A stretch of 63,079 nucleotides of DNA from Ammoniphilus sp. CFH 90114 (GCF_004123195.1 NZ_SDLI01000017.1:1-63079); one strand, 5' to 3'. Counted from the first letter of the stretch, positions 8,956 to 16,043 are shown. A program made the numbers and translations. The notes: generated by a model from the sequence alone, not told the origin.

Positions 8956-10041
8956 TTATTCATCCACCTCATCTGAGAATTCCATTGGCTCTGCAACAGT
9001 CCATCCATCTCGAGCTGGGAAGTTATATCTTTGACCTTTTGTAGACCCTTTTGTTGCGATAACCTTTGCTCCTCTACGAATAAAAGCATTTACTACATTA
9101 GCTCGTGGATGTTTTTCCGATTCCTTAGAAGCAGACACGAATGCAACCTTAGTAGTCTTAGAACCCTTCTCCACCTTTTCTCCTACAATACGATTTAAAA
9201 CCGAAGGAGACACATTTCTCCGACTACCATGGTGTGGAACTTGAATAAATTTACATGTAGTCAGATCAATGTCATTACTCTCTGCGTAATCAGCAGCCTT
9301 GTTTAAAGCCTCTATTCCAGCGTCTGCGGTCAAGAGAATACTATGTTCATCTAACTTTGCAAACATTACCACACTGCTATTATTCTCTGCAGAGGTTTTA
9401 CCATCTTCACTTAGACTATCAACATCCCATAATTCCTTAATCTTAGCTATTACGGCTTGCCCAACTTCAAAGATTGATCTTACAATAGATGCTTCTTCCT
9501 TTTTCTGTTGCTCTGGTGTGGATCTAAATTCGGGAAGAAGCTCCTGATACCACGGTTTGCTCGGAGATAATACAACGAAATCTCCTATCTTCTCTCCTTC
9601 AAAAGGCTCATAGATGTCAATTCCTTTTTTAATGGCAATCTCTTCCAAATTACGCGCATGGTTAAGTGCCTCCTGAAGCCTTCTGTACAAACTATCTTCC
9701 GTTATGCGCCCGTCTTTAAAAGCTTCTCTAATATCCTGACTATGTTCCCAAGGGCGGTGCATCCAAAGTTGTTTTACTTCAAGCTCTTCTAAAACAACTG
9801 TTAATCCAGAGGCATGGTCTGCGTCTGGGTGTGAGTTGACTACATAATCAACTACTGTCGTACCATAATATTTTTTTATATGATCAACTAATGCTCTCCC
9901 TGAATCTTTTGTTCCACCGTCAATGACCATAATCTTATAGTCGTCTGGATAACCATATCGAATGGCAATAGCATCCCCACTTTTACTACCATTCCCGACT
10001 GGTAAGAAATCAATTTCATAACCGAACTTTGTCTCTGTCAA
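8956..10041 (-). CDS. ComEC/Rec2-type metallo-beta-lactamase-fold hydrolase (stand-alone)
   Basis: The 361-residue soluble protein has the MBL metal motif as HPDADH (residues 71-76, the ComEC variant of HxHxDH), IDGG at about 40-43, LLTADAG and the distal PHHGS motif (VPHHGSRR). ComEC C-terminal domains with these motifs are nucleases or phosphodiesterases. It lacks the ComEC membrane channel and signal peptide, so it should act in the cytoplasm. I prefer the TTG at 10039-10041, since GGGGGAG lies 6 bp upstream and would otherwise be inside the gene. It is the first gene of a two-gene unit with the four-TM protein and sits at the cargo end of the element. Confidence 0.85.
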   Translation of the reverse strand: MTETKFGYEIDFLPVGNGSKSGDAIAIRYGYPDDYKIMVIDGGTKDSGRALVDHIKKYYGTTVVDYVVNSHPDADHASGLTVVLEELEVKQLWMHRPWEHSQDIREAFKDGRITEDSLYRRLQEALNHARNLEEIAIKKGIDIYEPFEGEKIGDFVVLSPSKPWYQELLPEFRSTPEQQKKEEASIVRSIFEVGQAVIAKIKELWDVDSLSEDGKTSAENNSSVVMFAKLDEHSILLTADAGIEALNKAADYAESNDIDLTTCKFIQVPHHGSRRNVSPSVLNRIVGEKVEKGSKTTKVAFVSASKESEKHPRANVVNAFIRRGAKVIATKGSTKGQRYNFPARDGWTVAEPMEFSDEVDE

Positions 10042-10084
10042 TTTAATCTCCCCCAAAAATAGTTTAAGTTTCCTTACAAGGTAA

Positions 10085-10128
10085 ATTGTAGGTCAGTAAA
10101 GGTCAAATGTCAAACAAGGTCAAATTCT
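10085..10128. promoter_or_regulatory. AGGTCA direct repeats upstream of the MBL gene
   Basis: Three direct AGGTCA copies lie within about 40 bp (GTAGGTCAGTAAAGGTCAAA, then CAAGGTCAAATTC). A further AAAGGTCAA lies near 4193-4200 in the control region of the resolvase operon. They fall between the MBL start and the attachment core, so they could be a promoter-regulator site or recombinase arm sites. Confidence 0.35.
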
Positions 10129-10139
10129 GTTGTTTTTAC

Positions 10140-10820
10140 TCAGCTATTGAACTTGTTATTGTCACACAACATCAGCATATTATGTCCTCCTGCCGCTGCC
10201 AGCACCAAGTACTCAATCAAGGTGTCTTGTCCTTGCACTTCCTTAAAATCCAAGGTCGATGCCGGTAGGATCAGCTTGTCCGGTCGTTCTTTAACAGCCA
10301 ACTTCTCATTCCCGCGTAGAAATTCTACTACATCTTGCAACCGGGTAAATCCATGCACCTCAATTCCCTTGACCAGAGAAGCTTCCTGCAAATTCTCCGA
10401 TGGAACAATCAACTGTTCAATCCCCATCTCTTTCGCTCGAATCGCCATCGGCAGCACACCGGTACAAGGTCTCAGATGACCATTCAAGGATAGTTCTCCA
10501 ATAAATCCAAACTTCCTCAGCTGAACCAAGGGCATCAATTGCTCCGATTGTTCCAGCAGGCCCACCGCCATCGCCAGATCGTAATGCGTCCCTCTCTTCT
10601 TCACATCACTTGGAGCCAAATTCACTACAATCTTCACCTTAGGAAATTCATAGCCCGCCTGAATCATCGCCGCTTGAAGCCGCTCCCTAGCCTCCTTAAT
10701 CGCCATGTCCCCCAATCCCACAATCGTCACCGACGGCTGACCGTAGATCAGCTCCACTTCCACTTCGACCCGGTATCCATCCACCCCCGTAATCGCAAAG
10801 CTATTAATCACCGTTGCCAA
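10140..10820 (-). pseudogene. comM: comM/yifB 5' part
   Basis: Residues 1-217 are the N-terminal ChlI domain of ComM (AITGVDGYRVEVEVELIYG, VGLGDMAIKEARERLQAA, VNLAPSDVKKRGTHYDLAMA) up to GGHNMLM. The frame then runs 9 codons into the element (to FNS) and stops. The Walker A motif and the whole AAA domain are missing. The start is a TTG at 10818-10820 with AAAGGAGG about 9 bp upstream. As it stands the cell should make only a 226-residue fragment without ATPase activity, so ComM is inactive unless the element excises. Confidence 0.92.
10170..10182. other. Attachment core (comM 5' side) of the integrated element
   Basis: This is the second copy of CATCAGCATATTA. On the element side it is preceded by GTTATTGTCACACAA. 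The other core is followed on its element side by GACTACAATATCAC. The two inner flanks form an imperfect inverted repeat (TTATTGT versus ATATTGT when one is reverse-complemented), as expected for the half-sites of a serine-integrase attP. Confidence 0.85.
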
Positions 10821-10838
10821 TATGCTTCTCCTCCTTTA

Positions 10839-11372
10839 TCATCTAGACTCCACATACTTTCTGTACCTTTCCACTCTGGGCGGCGCAAAATAATCGAGGA
10901 TCTTCCCTATTTTGACCAGAGCGTCTTCCCTCTCTTCCATATAAAACCCGTAACTGCTCCAAGGATAGTCCAAGGGCCTTTCTACCATATTGGCCCGTAC
11001 GGGATTCAGATGAATATACTTGCTAATTTCTAATTGATAGTCATCTCTTTCTATTAGTTCCGAGCAATAACGCCCTTGAAACAGATGACCGACAAAATGA
11101 TACTTCCTGTTAAAGTAAATCGCATAAACCATATTAATTCTTTTCATGACTTGCCCGACTTCTAATTGATGGGTTTCGAGTTGGAGATGAACGTGATTCG
11201 TCATGAGACAATACGAGTGAAGGGTGTAGGGGTAGTGTTTTTGGGCTTGCCTGAGGGTCGTGAGGTAAAATATCCGGTCTTCATCATCTCGGAAAATATC
11301 GTGGCGATGGTTCCCCCGGCACATAATATGATACGTAGCTCCCGGGTACCAGATCCGATGTTTCCTGGGCAT
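10839..11372 (-). CDS. REP-associated Y1 (HUH) transposase, RAYT type
   Basis: The 177-residue protein has the Transposase_17/Y1 features: GATYHIMCRGN at about 11-21, the HUH motif in LMTNHVHLQLE (His60 and His62), candidate catalytic Tyr83 in NMVYAIYFNRKY, and the characteristic SKYIHLNPVRANMV and YPWSSYGFY blocks. RAYTs are domesticated single-copy relatives of IS200/IS605 transposases that mobilise short palindromic REP elements. AAAGGAG precedes the ATG by 6 bp. It ends 18 bp before comM on the same strand. Upstream, GGGGACA-type motifs (11413-11445) recall the GGGACAGTCCC cores of the repeats scattered from 11.9 to 21.4 kb, so it is the natural candidate for having spread them. Confidence 0.85.
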   Translation of the reverse strand: MPRKHRIWYPGATYHIMCRGNHRHDIFRDDEDRIFYLTTLRQAQKHYPYTLHSYCLMTNHVHLQLETHQLEVGQVMKRINMVYAIYFNRKYHFVGHLFQGRYCSELIERDDYQLEISKYIHLNPVRANMVERPLDYPWSSYGFYMEEREDALVKIGKILDYFAPPRVERYRKYVESR

Positions 11373-11587
11373 AGCAGACTCCTTTCATTATTGTAGGGGC
11401 AACACAACTTGGGGACAAAATAGAGGATGGACGGGGACATCTCTTATATTACTATAATTTACTAAACTTTTAAACTTCAATTTGAGAACAGTCTCGTTGG
11501 CGAAGGAATGTGCGGAGAGCTTTGCCGTTGGCAATTATGATATAATGTTTAATAAGTACTCGGAATAATGAAGGTAGGTGTTTTGAA

Positions 11588-11866
11588 ATGGAGAAGATCA
11601 CCTCATCAACAGAACTTATGGATGCTATAGATAAAATGAACAGAAAAAATTCCGTATGTAGTACTTTTATTCCTGGAAAAGGCAGGTTTACCATCGTTCT
11701 TCAGGAGGAAGACACAACTTCTATTGAATTTGATACCAATTCAGATACAGATCTAAAACAGTTGATTTCAAATAGTCGGAAAGCATACACAAAAGGAAAA
11801 GTTCTTACCACAACAGAGCTTATCAAATCGCTAACACCAGAGAATTTTGTTAATGAACAAAAATAA
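11588..11866 (+). CDS. Putative antitoxin of a broken ParE/RelE pair
   Basis: The 92-residue protein (MEKITSSTELMDAIDKM...) has no family I recognise. It is small and acidic, its 3' end overlaps the start of a ParE/RelE-like toxin fragment by 14 bp, and it therefore sits where the antitoxin of such an operon belongs. GAAGGTAGG lies 9 bp before the ATG. With its toxin cut short, it is probably a relic or an orphan antitoxin. Confidence 0.55.
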   Translation: MEKITSSTELMDAIDKMNRKNSVCSTFIPGKGRFTIVLQEEDTTSIEFDTNSDTDLKQLISNSRKAYTKGKVLTTTELIKSLTPENFVNEQK

Positions 11867-11948
11867 AGTGGTTTGGCCAGACCCAGTTAGAAATAAGCTT
11901 CTTTCTTTTCGAAGTGCACACTTTACACCTTTCATACTTAAACTTTAG
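11853..11948 (+). pseudogene. ParE/RelE-family toxin truncated by a repeat
   Basis: The frame reads MNKNKVVWPDPVRNKLLSFR followed by SAHFTP, the N-terminus of a RelE/ParE-superfamily toxin. After about 26 residues it runs into the CTTTAGCGGAGTGAGGG repeat, whose TAG provides the stop at 11946-11948. The remaining two thirds of the toxin are absent. The repeat insertion or a deletion at the repeat destroyed the gene. Confidence 0.65.
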
Positions 11949-12007
11949 CGGAGTGAGGGACAGTCTCTGATTATGAGGTAAAGCGTAGCTTTCCCTTCGG
12001 CAATCAC
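11943..12007 (+). repeat. Modular palindromic repeat, arms L1-R1
   Basis: CTTTAGCGGAGTGAGGGACA (left arm L1) is followed by the right arm R1 (GAGGTAAAGCGTAGC, then TTCGGCAATCAC). L1 and R1 are the same arms seen at 13004, 17319, 21229 and, inverted, at 57304. This copy is degenerate and interrupts the toxin gene. Confidence 0.75.
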
Positions 12008-12091
12008 AGTTTGCTCCCATACCAAACTAAAAAAATGTTTTGTTCCCGGAATTCGAATAATCCCCCTACGGTCTCTATTGTCGATAACAAT

Positions 12092-12121
12092 TTGAATAAC
12101 TACTAAGATTTCATGTATAAT
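12092..12121 (+). promoter_or_regulatory. Promoter of the antitoxin RNA
   Basis: TTGAAT at 12092-12097 and TATAAT at 12116-12121 are separated by 18 bp. This gives a transcript starting near 12128 and running antisense to the holin-like toxin gene. Confidence 0.55.
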
Positions 12122-12127
12122 GTATTT

Positions 12128-12290
12128 AGATAAAGCCTATGAATAAAAAGAGTCAGGTGCTGCTAACACCTGACTGCGCAACTACATGCCGCATGAAGAG
12201 CGGCTGACCTTGAAAGTTTAGATGTAATTAGGAAAAAGTAACTACCCTATTCTCTTGGCCGTGAGCGGGGCGGTTACTTTTTTCTATGTA
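12128..12290 (+). ncRNA. Antisense antitoxin RNA of a type I toxin-antitoxin pair
   Basis: The predicted transcript begins near a strong hairpin (GTCAGGTGctgctaaCACCTGAC, 12150-12172). It runs into a terminator formed by AAAAAGTAACtaCCC and GGGGCGGTTACTTTTT (about 12234-12282) that overlaps the 3' end of the minus-strand toxin gene. This convergent layout with a shared 3' hairpin is that of the RatA/TxpA and SR4/BsrG systems of Bacillus. The exact ends are inferred. Confidence 0.6.
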
Positions 12291-12375
12291 CGACGATCAT
12301 CACAGCAATTGTAATAACTCCTATCAAAACTAAATTTGATGTGAGTGCTATCATTATTGCTTCATACGCCGTCAT
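12274..12375 (-). CDS. Type I holin-like toxin (33 residues)
   Basis: The frame MTAYEAIMIALTSNLVLIGV, followed by a hydrophobic stretch and the basic tail VVHRKK, matches the putative holin-like toxin family of Bacillota: a start M-(T)-x-YEAI, one membrane helix and a short positive C-terminus. GGGAGGTGG lies 6 bp before the ATG at 12373-12375. Such peptides depolarise the membrane and are silenced by an antisense RNA, here encoded on the opposite strand from 12128. The gene is too short for ordinary gene callers. Confidence 0.8.
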   Translation of the reverse strand: MTAYEAIMIALTSNLVLIGVITIAVMIVVHRKK

Positions 12376-12632
12376 GTTACCACCTCCCTTCTATAGGGGA
12401 GTGGCCAACCGCCCACCCTGCAATATGTAATTGCTTCTCTTATCCTATCAAAACTCTCTACCATAGTCTATCTGTAACCATACCTCCTTCCTATTATAAA
12501 AATAGTTTTAGATAAGGGAAAATTGATAGTCAAGGTACAAAATGCAGGTATTGTTACTATCCTCAAACGTCCAATAGCTGCTCAAAAAGTTGTTTTCTTG
12601 AGGTGGGTGGCTTTCTTTCGCGCTATGCTTAA

Positions 12633-12860
12633 GGCGATATTTGCAAATTAAATTCTTCTACGAGAAAAAGAATTTTAGATGCAATGGTATCACTAGCTGA
12701 AAACCCCTATGCCGAAACAAATGTTAAAAAATCAAGAGGAGAAGAAGATCTATATAGAAAACGTGTTTGGGACTATCGAATTATATTTACAATAAATGAT
12801 GGTCAATTAGTTATTTTGGTATTAAAAGTAGGCAGCAGAGGCGATGTCTACAAAGAATAG
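12633..12860 (+). pseudogene. relE-type toxin, 5' end missing
   Basis: An open frame without a start encodes KLNSSTRKRILDAMVSLAEN, then YRKRVWDYRIIFTI and LVLKVGSRGDVYKE, which is the C-terminal three quarters of a RelE mRNA interferase (family pattern YRxRxGDYR...VGHRxxVY). The first 20-25 residues and the antitoxin are gone, and an in-frame stop precedes it. A terminator follows at 12881-12908. It differs in subfamily from the fragment at 11853, so the two are not halves of one gene. Confidence 0.75.
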
Positions 12861-12880
12861 CATGATGTTATTATCTCTCC

Positions 12881-12908
12881 AACCAACAAACAAGTGTTGG
12901 TTTTTTTG
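12881..12908 (+). terminator. Terminator after the relE remnant
   Basis: AACCAACA-aacaag-TGTTGGTT followed by a T run. The stem sequence AACCAACA/TGTTGGTT recurs in the hicA terminator at 13631. Confidence 0.75.
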
Positions 12909-12955
12909 TTATTCATACCAAAGTGATATAGAGTTAATAGTTGAACGACAAATAG

Positions 12956-13078
12956 CCTCCCACTCAAGAAATATACTCTTGAGTGGGGAGGTTTACTTTC
13001 ATACTTTAGCGGAGTGAGGGACAGTCCGGACAGTCCCTCATCACAAGGTAAAGCGCAGCGCTTTACCGTCGGCAATCA
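12956..13078 (+). repeat. Composite repeat: hairpin C plus arms L1-R1
   Basis: A long hairpin (CCTCCCACTCAAG ... CTTGAGTGGGGAGG, 12956-12991) is followed after GTTTACTTTCATA by L1 (CTTTAGCGGAGTGAGGGACA, from 13004) and R1 (TCACAAGGTAAAGCGC, AGCGCTTTACCG, GGCAATCA to 13078). The central core is duplicated (ACAGTCCGGACAGTCCC). The same hairpin-plus-arms unit occurs at 13825 and 15764, each time just after a toxin-antitoxin or ATPase gene. Confidence 0.85.
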
Positions 13079-13086
13079 GGGTCATT

Positions 13087-13133
13087 TTGTAACGGCAGTA
13101 ACAATATGGTACAATTATTATATTAGTAACAAT
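13087..13133 (+). promoter_or_regulatory. hicBA promoter with direct-repeat operator
   Basis: TTGTAA at 13087-13092 and TACAAT at 13110-13115 are spaced 17 bp. The 9-mer AGTAACAAT occurs twice (13097-13105 and 13125-13133), 28 bp apart, flanking the -10. These positions would suit autoregulation by the HicA-HicB complex, which is typical of this family. Confidence 0.5.
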
Positions 13134-13170
13134 GGGTTATAATAATAATTAAAAACTGGAGGTGCAACAA

Positions 13171-13377
13171 TTGAAACTCCCAGTGATATTCTACCCAGGT
13201 GAAGATGGTATGGTTTTTGCAAAATGTCCAGTATTACCCGGATGTGTTTCACAAGGTAAGACAAGAAACGAGGCCCTGGAAAACATTAAAGAAGCCATTG
13301 AAGGTTGTATAGAAGTTAGAAGAGAAATGGGATGGCCTGATACAGAAGAAATGATTGATGTGGAGGTTGCTTTATAA
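13171..13377 (+). CDS. hicB: HicB-family antitoxin
   Basis: The 68-residue protein is a degraded-RNase-H-fold HicB domain: VIFYPGEDGMVFAKCPVLPG followed by CVSQGKTRNEALENIKEAIEG. It neutralises HicA. I place the start at the TTG at 13171-13173, 8 bp after GGAGG; an upstream GTG lies within that ribosome binding site. It lacks the extra C-terminal DNA-binding domain of longer HicB proteins. The stop overlaps the hicA start by one base (TAATG). Confidence 0.9.
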   Translation: MKLPVIFYPGEDGMVFAKCPVLPGCVSQGKTRNEALENIKEAIEGCIEVRREMGWPDTEEMIDVEVAL

Positions 13378-13601
13378 TGCCTCCACTACCAGTTGTATCA
13401 GGAATGGAAGCCCGACGAGCCTTTGAAAACGATGGGTGGATTTTTAAACGACAAAAGGGAAGTCACATGATATTGACCAAGCAAGGTATGAGAGTAACAT
13501 TATCAATCCCAAATCATAAGGAATTGGATAGAGGAACTTTACGATCGTTAATATCTGATATTGGATTAACCGTTGATGAGTTTATGAATTTATTAGGCTA
13601 A
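13377..13601 (+). CDS. hicA: HicA-family mRNA interferase toxin
   Basis: The 74-residue protein has the double-stranded-RNA-binding-like HicA fold, with the catalytic His30 in KRQKGSHMILT and the downstream IPNHKELDRGTLRSLISDIGL block. It cleaves mRNA when HicB is lost. The gene looks intact and is coupled to hicB. A terminator follows (AACCAACATCATGTTGGTT then a T run, 13631-13654). Confidence 0.92.
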   Translation: MPPLPVVSGMEARRAFENDGWIFKRQKGSHMILTKQGMRVTLSIPNHKELDRGTLRSLISDIGLTVDEFMNLLG

Positions 13602-13630
13602 TATTTTATAATCTATAAATCCTTCTGTAT

Positions 13631-13654
13631 AACCAACATCATGTTGGTTTTTTA
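13631..13654 (+). terminator. hicBA terminator
   Basis: AACCAACATCATGTTGGTT is a near-perfect hairpin followed by TTTTATTTT. Confidence 0.8.
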
Positions 13655-13824
13655 TTTTGGATACAACTCATTCTCCGCCCACGGCACCCCTCAAATCTAT
13701 GTCTATCTTATCTTCTATAGTGATTATGAAACTTACACTTCATTTCCAACAAATAGCTATACCTTCAGTGTGTTAATAAAGTAACAAAATATTGGTATTG
13801 TAACTGTAAGTGATCGGCAAATAG

Positions 13825-13936
13825 CCTCCCCAATCAAAAGATATCTTTTTGATTGGGGAGGTTTACTTTCACACTTTACACTTTAGCGGAGTGAGGGACA
13901 GTCCCCTACCCAAGGGGGTATCCCCGAGGCGATCAT
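13825..13936 (+). repeat. Composite repeat: hairpin C plus arms L1-R2
   Basis: The hairpin CCTCCCCAATCAAAAG ... CTTTTTGATTGGGGAGG (13825-13861) is followed by GTTTACTTTCACACTTTACA and L1 (from 13881). Here L1 is joined to a different right arm, R2 (CTACCCAAGGGGGTATCCCC then GAGGCGATCAT). The join lies at the GGGACAGTCCCC core. This is direct evidence that arms are interchangeable. Confidence 0.85.
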
Positions 13937-14075
13937 TCACCTATGTGGTGATAGCTATCGAATGAAGCATAGAAGTACCATTTTTGGAGAGAAAACTGTT
14001 CAAAATTAATCAGCAAAAAGTGTTCAATTTATCTTGACGGTCACACAAGCATGTTATAATTAGCAATTAAATCAT

Positions 14076-14103
14076 ATTAATGTAATGTATACTTTACATT
14101 AAT
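14076..14103 (+). promoter_or_regulatory. Palindromic operator upstream of the AAA ATPase gene
   Basis: ATTAATGTAA and TTACATTAAT form a perfect 10-bp inverted repeat around a TGTATACT-type centre, 45 bp before the start codon. A TATAAT-like -10 (GATATAATG) follows at about 14107-14114. Confidence 0.45.
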
Positions 14104-14146
14104 TGTGATATAATGATAAGTATAAACAAATGAAGGAGGTGTTGTG

Positions 14147-15598
14147 ATGCAATTTATTTCGCAAGAAAAAATTCTCAAAGTACTGATTGGGTACAATCCC
14201 TGGTGGACTGCTTCCATAGTCCCACGGGAATTCACCAAACCCGTAAAGCGCTTAGCATTTTATGAAGCCAATAAACTATTTAACCATCCCTCCATACGTA
14301 GAGAGGTCATTTTATCAGGACCCCGAAGAGTTGGTAAAACAACAATATTATACCAAACCATAGAACAAGTAATGAAAAATATATCTCCTAAACAAATCTT
14401 ATATGTATCCTTTGATCATCCCATGCTGAAATTATGCGACATTGGTACGATTATCGAGGTTTTTATTAATAATATCGCATTAAATTCAGAAGAACTTTAT
14501 TTATTTTTTGATGAAATTCAATATGCTTCAGATTGGGATACTTGGCTTAAGACCCTTTATGATCAAAATCCTTATTATAAAATCATGGCAACAGGATCAG
14601 CTAGCCCCATATTAGCTAGCAAAATGTCAGAAAGCGGAGTTGGACGTTGGTCACAAATCAAAATTCCTACCCTTTCTTTTTATGAATATATAGAATTGCT
14701 GGGAATCGATATGCCAAATATAAAAGAAGGAGTTAAACCCACGGCGCTTGCTGCATTGAAAAAAGAAGATCTTGCATCTCTTATGGTTTCATTACAGCCT
14801 CTCCAGAAACACTTTCACCAATACCTACTAATTGGTGGATTTCCTGAAGTGGCACTCTCTAATGACGTTCCCTTTGCGCAAAAAATTATCCGCGAAGATG
14901 TAGTTGATAAAGTCATAAAACGGGATATGGTATCGCTTTTTGGAATAAGAAATGTGGCGGAACTTGAGAAGATATTTTTGTTCATCTGTATGGTAAGCGG
15001 AAATATTATTGTTCAGGATACAATTGCAAAAGAAGTAGGTGTATCAAGGCCCACCATAGCAAATTATCTTGAGTTACTTGAGCAAGCAAACTTAATTTAC
15101 ATTAGCAAACCTACCGAAATCAAAGGAAAAAAAGTCCTCAAATCAAGACCAAAAATATACTTAGCTGACGCTGCCATCAGAAATGCTGTTCTTATGTTAG
15201 GCGAAGAAGTCTTAACAGACCCTGATGAAATGGGATTAATAATTGAAACAGCCGTCTATAAACATATACTTTCCTTTTATTACAACCAGCGGCCACAAGT
15301 AGGATATTTCCGTGACTCAAATTCGAAAAAAGAAATTGATGTGGTTGTTTCTTTCCCTATGGGAAGGATTATTATAGAAGTTAAATACCGTGAGAATTCT
15401 ACCATATCGGAAAAGGAAGCCATTGTAGAATGGGCCAATCATGAAACAACAAAGGGGGCCATTTTGATTACAAAAAACAGTGATGACTATGGTATTGCTG
15501 CTTCTCATGTAACGAAGACCCCTATAATACGTATCCCGGCTTTTGCTTTCCTTTACCTCCTTGGCTATGCAGAAAAAGAACATTATAAGCAATCCTAA
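14147..15598 (+). CDS. AAA/DUF4143-type ATPase
   Basis: The 483-residue protein belongs to the large, poorly understood group of AAA_14-DUF4143 proteins. Walker A is GPRRVGKTT at 58-66 and Walker B is LYLFFDEIQYA at about 119-129. A winged helix follows (GVSRPTIANYLELLEQANLI, about 299-318), and the C-terminal DUF4143 region has the nuclease-like DSNSKKEIDVVV and IIIEVKYREN (D...ExK) segment. Its cellular role is unknown. The ATG at 14147 has AAGGAGG 7 bp upstream. It is a single gene with its own palindromic operator and a terminator, and it sits among toxin-antitoxin modules. Confidence 0.85.
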   Translation: MQFISQEKILKVLIGYNPWWTASIVPREFTKPVKRLAFYEANKLFNHPSIRREVILSGPRRVGKTTILYQTIEQVMKNISPKQILYVSFDHPMLKLCDIGTIIEVFINNIALNSEELYLFFDEIQYASDWDTWLKTLYDQNPYYKIMATGSASPILASKMSESGVGRWSQIKIPTLSFYEYIELLGIDMPNIKEGVKPTALAALKKEDLASLMVSLQPLQKHFHQYLLIGGFPEVALSNDVPFAQKIIREDVVDKVIKRDMVSLFGIRNVAELEKIFLFICMVSGNIIVQDTIAKEVGVSRPTIANYLELLEQANLIYISKPTEIKGKKVLKSRPKIYLADAAIRNAVLMLGEEVLTDPDEMGLIIETAVYKHILSFYYNQRPQVGYFRDSNSKKEIDVVVSFPMGRIIIEVKYRENSTISEKEAIVEWANHETTKGAILITKNSDDYGIAASHVTKTPIIRIPAFAFLYLLGYAEKEHYKQS

Positions 15599-15634
15599 TT
15601 TTTCTTCATTATATTCAACTTCAATTGAGTAACA

Positions 15635-15686
15635 AAAGAAGCCCACTCCGGTGAAAGACCGAAGCGGACTTACTCTTCTTTTTTGT
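15635..15686 (+). terminator. Terminator of the ATPase gene
   Basis: AAGCCCACTCCGGT-gaaag-ACCGAAGCGGACTT followed by CTCTTCTTTTTTG. The stem is closely related to the hairpin at 16928-16960, which sits beside another modular repeat, so this terminator may be part of the repeat family. Confidence 0.7.
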
Positions 15687-15763
15687 TTAGTCTACAAAAT
15701 CATTATGCGTTTTAGGTACAGTTACAAAATAGGGATTTTGTAAGCTAGGTGAACGACAAATTA

Positions 15764-15875
15764 CCTCCCCAATCAAGAAATTATCTCTTGATTGGGGAGG
15801 TGTTACTTTCATACTTTACACTTTAGCAGAGTGAGGGACAGCCCCCTACCCAAGGGGGTATAACCGAGGTGGTCA
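15764..15875 (+). repeat. Composite repeat: hairpin C plus arms L1-R2
   Basis: The hairpin CCTCCCCAATCAAG ... CTTGATTGGGGAGG (15764-15800) is followed by ACTTTCATACTTTACA, L1 (CTTTAGCAGAGTGAGGGACA, from 15821) and R2 (CTACCCAAGGGGGTATAACC, GAGGTGGTCA). It has the same layout as the copy at 13825. Confidence 0.85.
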
Positions 15876-15942
15876 ATATAGTACAAAGCATAAATGTAAA
15901 ATTTTTCAACTAATTCCAGTTGGTAACACTCATGCAAGGCCA

Positions 15943-16040
15943 CTGGACAGTCCCTGGTCACAAGGTAAAGCGCGCACCGCTTTGCCGTTGCCGATCATGG
16001 GGTCAGTCAACTCTCTGAGGGGGTATAACCGAGGTGGACA
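15943..16040 (+). repeat. Arms R1 and R2 in tandem
   Basis: GGACAGTCCCTGGTCACAAG continues into R1 (GGTAAAGCGCGCACCGCTTT, GCCGTTGCCGATCA). It is followed directly by GGGGTCAGTC and an R2 arm (GAGGGGGTATAACCGAGGTG). It lies against the 3' end of the PemK-type toxin gene. Confidence 0.7.
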
Positions 16041-16043
16041 AAT

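Noticed and set aside
9810-9860. The MBL motif HPDADH lacks the second histidine of HxHxDH, suggesting a dead enzyme.
   Set aside because: ComEC/Rec2-type MBL proteins normally have HPDADH, and the distal PHHGS motif is present, so the active site looks intact.
11853-12860. The two RelE/ParE fragments (11853 and 12633) might be halves of one toxin split by an insertion.
   Set aside because: The N-terminal piece (VVWPDPVRNKLLSFR) and the C-terminal piece (YRKRVWDYRIIF) belong to different subfamilies, and about 700 bp with a separate type I system lies between.
12956-16040. Regularly recurring hairpins and repeats suggested a CRISPR-like array.
   Set aside because: Copies are hundreds to thousands of bases apart with genes between them, the arms vary, and no cas gene is present.
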